Below, piece by piece: positions 60,969-64,000 of a stretch of DNA of 64,000 nt. The stretch comes from Edaphobacter aggregans. Lineage in GTDB: Bacteria; Acidobacteriota; Terriglobia; Terriglobales; Acidobacteriaceae. The notes beneath the pieces are model-generated. The model was not told the origin of the DNA, ran no database searches, and saw only the letters and a program-made list of their open reading frames with translations. Position numbers and translations under genes: made by a program. The stretch spans positions 1 through 64,000 of the forward strand of contig DZDJ01000012.1 of assembly GCA_022736715.1 (NCBI GenBank). Reading direction: 5' to 3'. Position 1 is the stretch's first letter; each line of letters opens with the position of its first letter.

Positions 60969-61436
60969 ATGGACGAAATACTGAAACAGCTCGGCGGTCT
61001 TGTGCTCGGCTCAGTGCCGACGATTGTGCTTTTTCTGCTGCTGGTGATTGCCTATCGCTACCTGGTGCATGGTCCGTTGAAAAAGACCCTTGCTGAGCGT
61101 CGCGAGCACACCGTTGGCGCAATGGAGAAGGCGCAGGCGGCCATTGCTGCGGCCGAGGCAAAATCTCTGGAATATGAAACCAGCCTGCGCACTGCGCGTG
61201 GGGCCATCTTTCAGGCGCGTGAATTGCGCCTGCAGAAGTGGCAGGCCGAGCGCGATGCTGCGCTGGCAACGGCCCGTCTGGCTTCGCAGAACCGCGTGCA
61301 GATTGCCCGTCGGCAGATTGAGCAGAGCGCGGGCCAGGCCCGCCTGCAGGTGGAGTTGTCCACGGACCAGTTGGCAGAGCAGGTGCTCAGGGCCGTATTG
61401 CCGGCCCCGGTTGCCACTCCGGAGAGCTCCCGGTGA
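60969..61436 (+). CDS. ATP synthase F0 subunit b'
   Basis: Single TM near N-terminus, LAERREHTVGAMEKAQAAIAAAEAKSLEYETSLRTAR; first of two tandem b-type genes. Confidence 0.88.
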   Translation: MDEILKQLGGLVLGSVPTIVLFLLLVIAYRYLVHGPLKKTLAERREHTVGAMEKAQAAIAAAEAKSLEYETSLRTARGAIFQARELRLQKWQAERDAALATARLASQNRVQIARRQIEQSAGQARLQVELSTDQLAEQVLRAVLPAPVATPESSR

Positions 61437-62166
61437 ATTCCATAAAAAATAAAGTTCCCAGGCTGCTGCAGGCGGCGGTGCTTGTGGCCGCATTGTTGAC
61501 CGCTGCTCCCGTATTGCATGCAGAGCCGCAGGCTGCGGCGCCAGCGGCAGCCTCTGCAACAGAAGGCACGCAACATCACCACGATGTGATGCAGCGGGAA
61601 GAGTCGGGCGAAGAGATCAATATCTATCGCCACTCACCCATGGTGGCCAAAATTGGCCAGGCCTTTGGGATGAGTGCAGAGAGCACAGCCCGCCTGTTTG
61701 AGACCATCAATTTCATCATTCTGGCCAGCGTCATTCTCTGGTTTGTTTTCAAATCAGTGCCGAAGCTCTTCCGCAATCGCGCCAGTGCAATCCAGCAGCA
61801 TTTGGCGGACGCGCGCACTGCGACCGAAGATGCCGGTCTGCGGCTGGCAGGTGTGGAGCAGCGGCTGGCAAGGCTGGACGGCGAAATTGCGGCCATTCGT
61901 GCCCAGGCCGAGCAGATTACGGCCCAGGACGAATCGCGGATCAAGGCCTCGGTGGAAGAGGAAAAGAACAAGATTATCGCCGCCGCTGAGCAGGAGATTA
62001 GCACTGCGACGGCCACGGCGCAGCGTGAAATCCGTAAATACGCTGCGGAACTGGCCATCGATCAGGCCGCCCGCCGTGTGGCCATCAATGCAGAAACAGA
62101 CCGTCTGCTGGTGCAGAGCTTTGCTGGCCGCCTGATTGGCGACGAAGGCAAGGGAGGGCAGAACTG

Positions 62167-62167
<1 letters not shown>
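61433..62167 (+). CDS. atpF: ATP synthase F0 subunit b with N-terminal signal-like extension
   Basis: FETINFIILASVILWFVFKSVPKLFRNRASAIQQHLADARTATEDA. Confidence 0.92.

Positions 62168-64000
<1,833 letters not shown>

Overview
This 64 kb window looks like chromosome from an Acidobacteria-like bacterium; the taxon is inferred from gene style, not tested. Most of it is housekeeping: homoserine dehydrogenase, AhcY, two-ORF MetH, a full iscR-iscS-iscU-iscA-hscB-hscA-fdx-iscX operon, CysS/TsaD/Cca, Hfq-HflX, and the start of an ATP synthase operon (b', b, delta, alpha running off the end). There are also transporters, including an RND efflux operon with a divergent LysR regulator. I found four tRNAs (Ala-CGC, Cys-GCA, Gly-GCC, Val-GAC) by reading cloverleaves. 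The accessory content is concentrated between about 26.4 and 37.9 kb. It contains decayed gene fragments, IS3- and IS481-like remnants, a 40-codon tyrosine-integrase tail next to tRNA-Val, and copies of two dispersed nested-palindromic intergenic repeat families that I could not assign to a known element. No CRISPR array and no clear defence system were seen. The best leads are the two repeat families, the IS3-bracketed segment, a translationally coupled ppa/P-loop ATPase pair, several decayed gene starts, palindromic operator candidates for IscR and LysR, and three structured untranslated regions.
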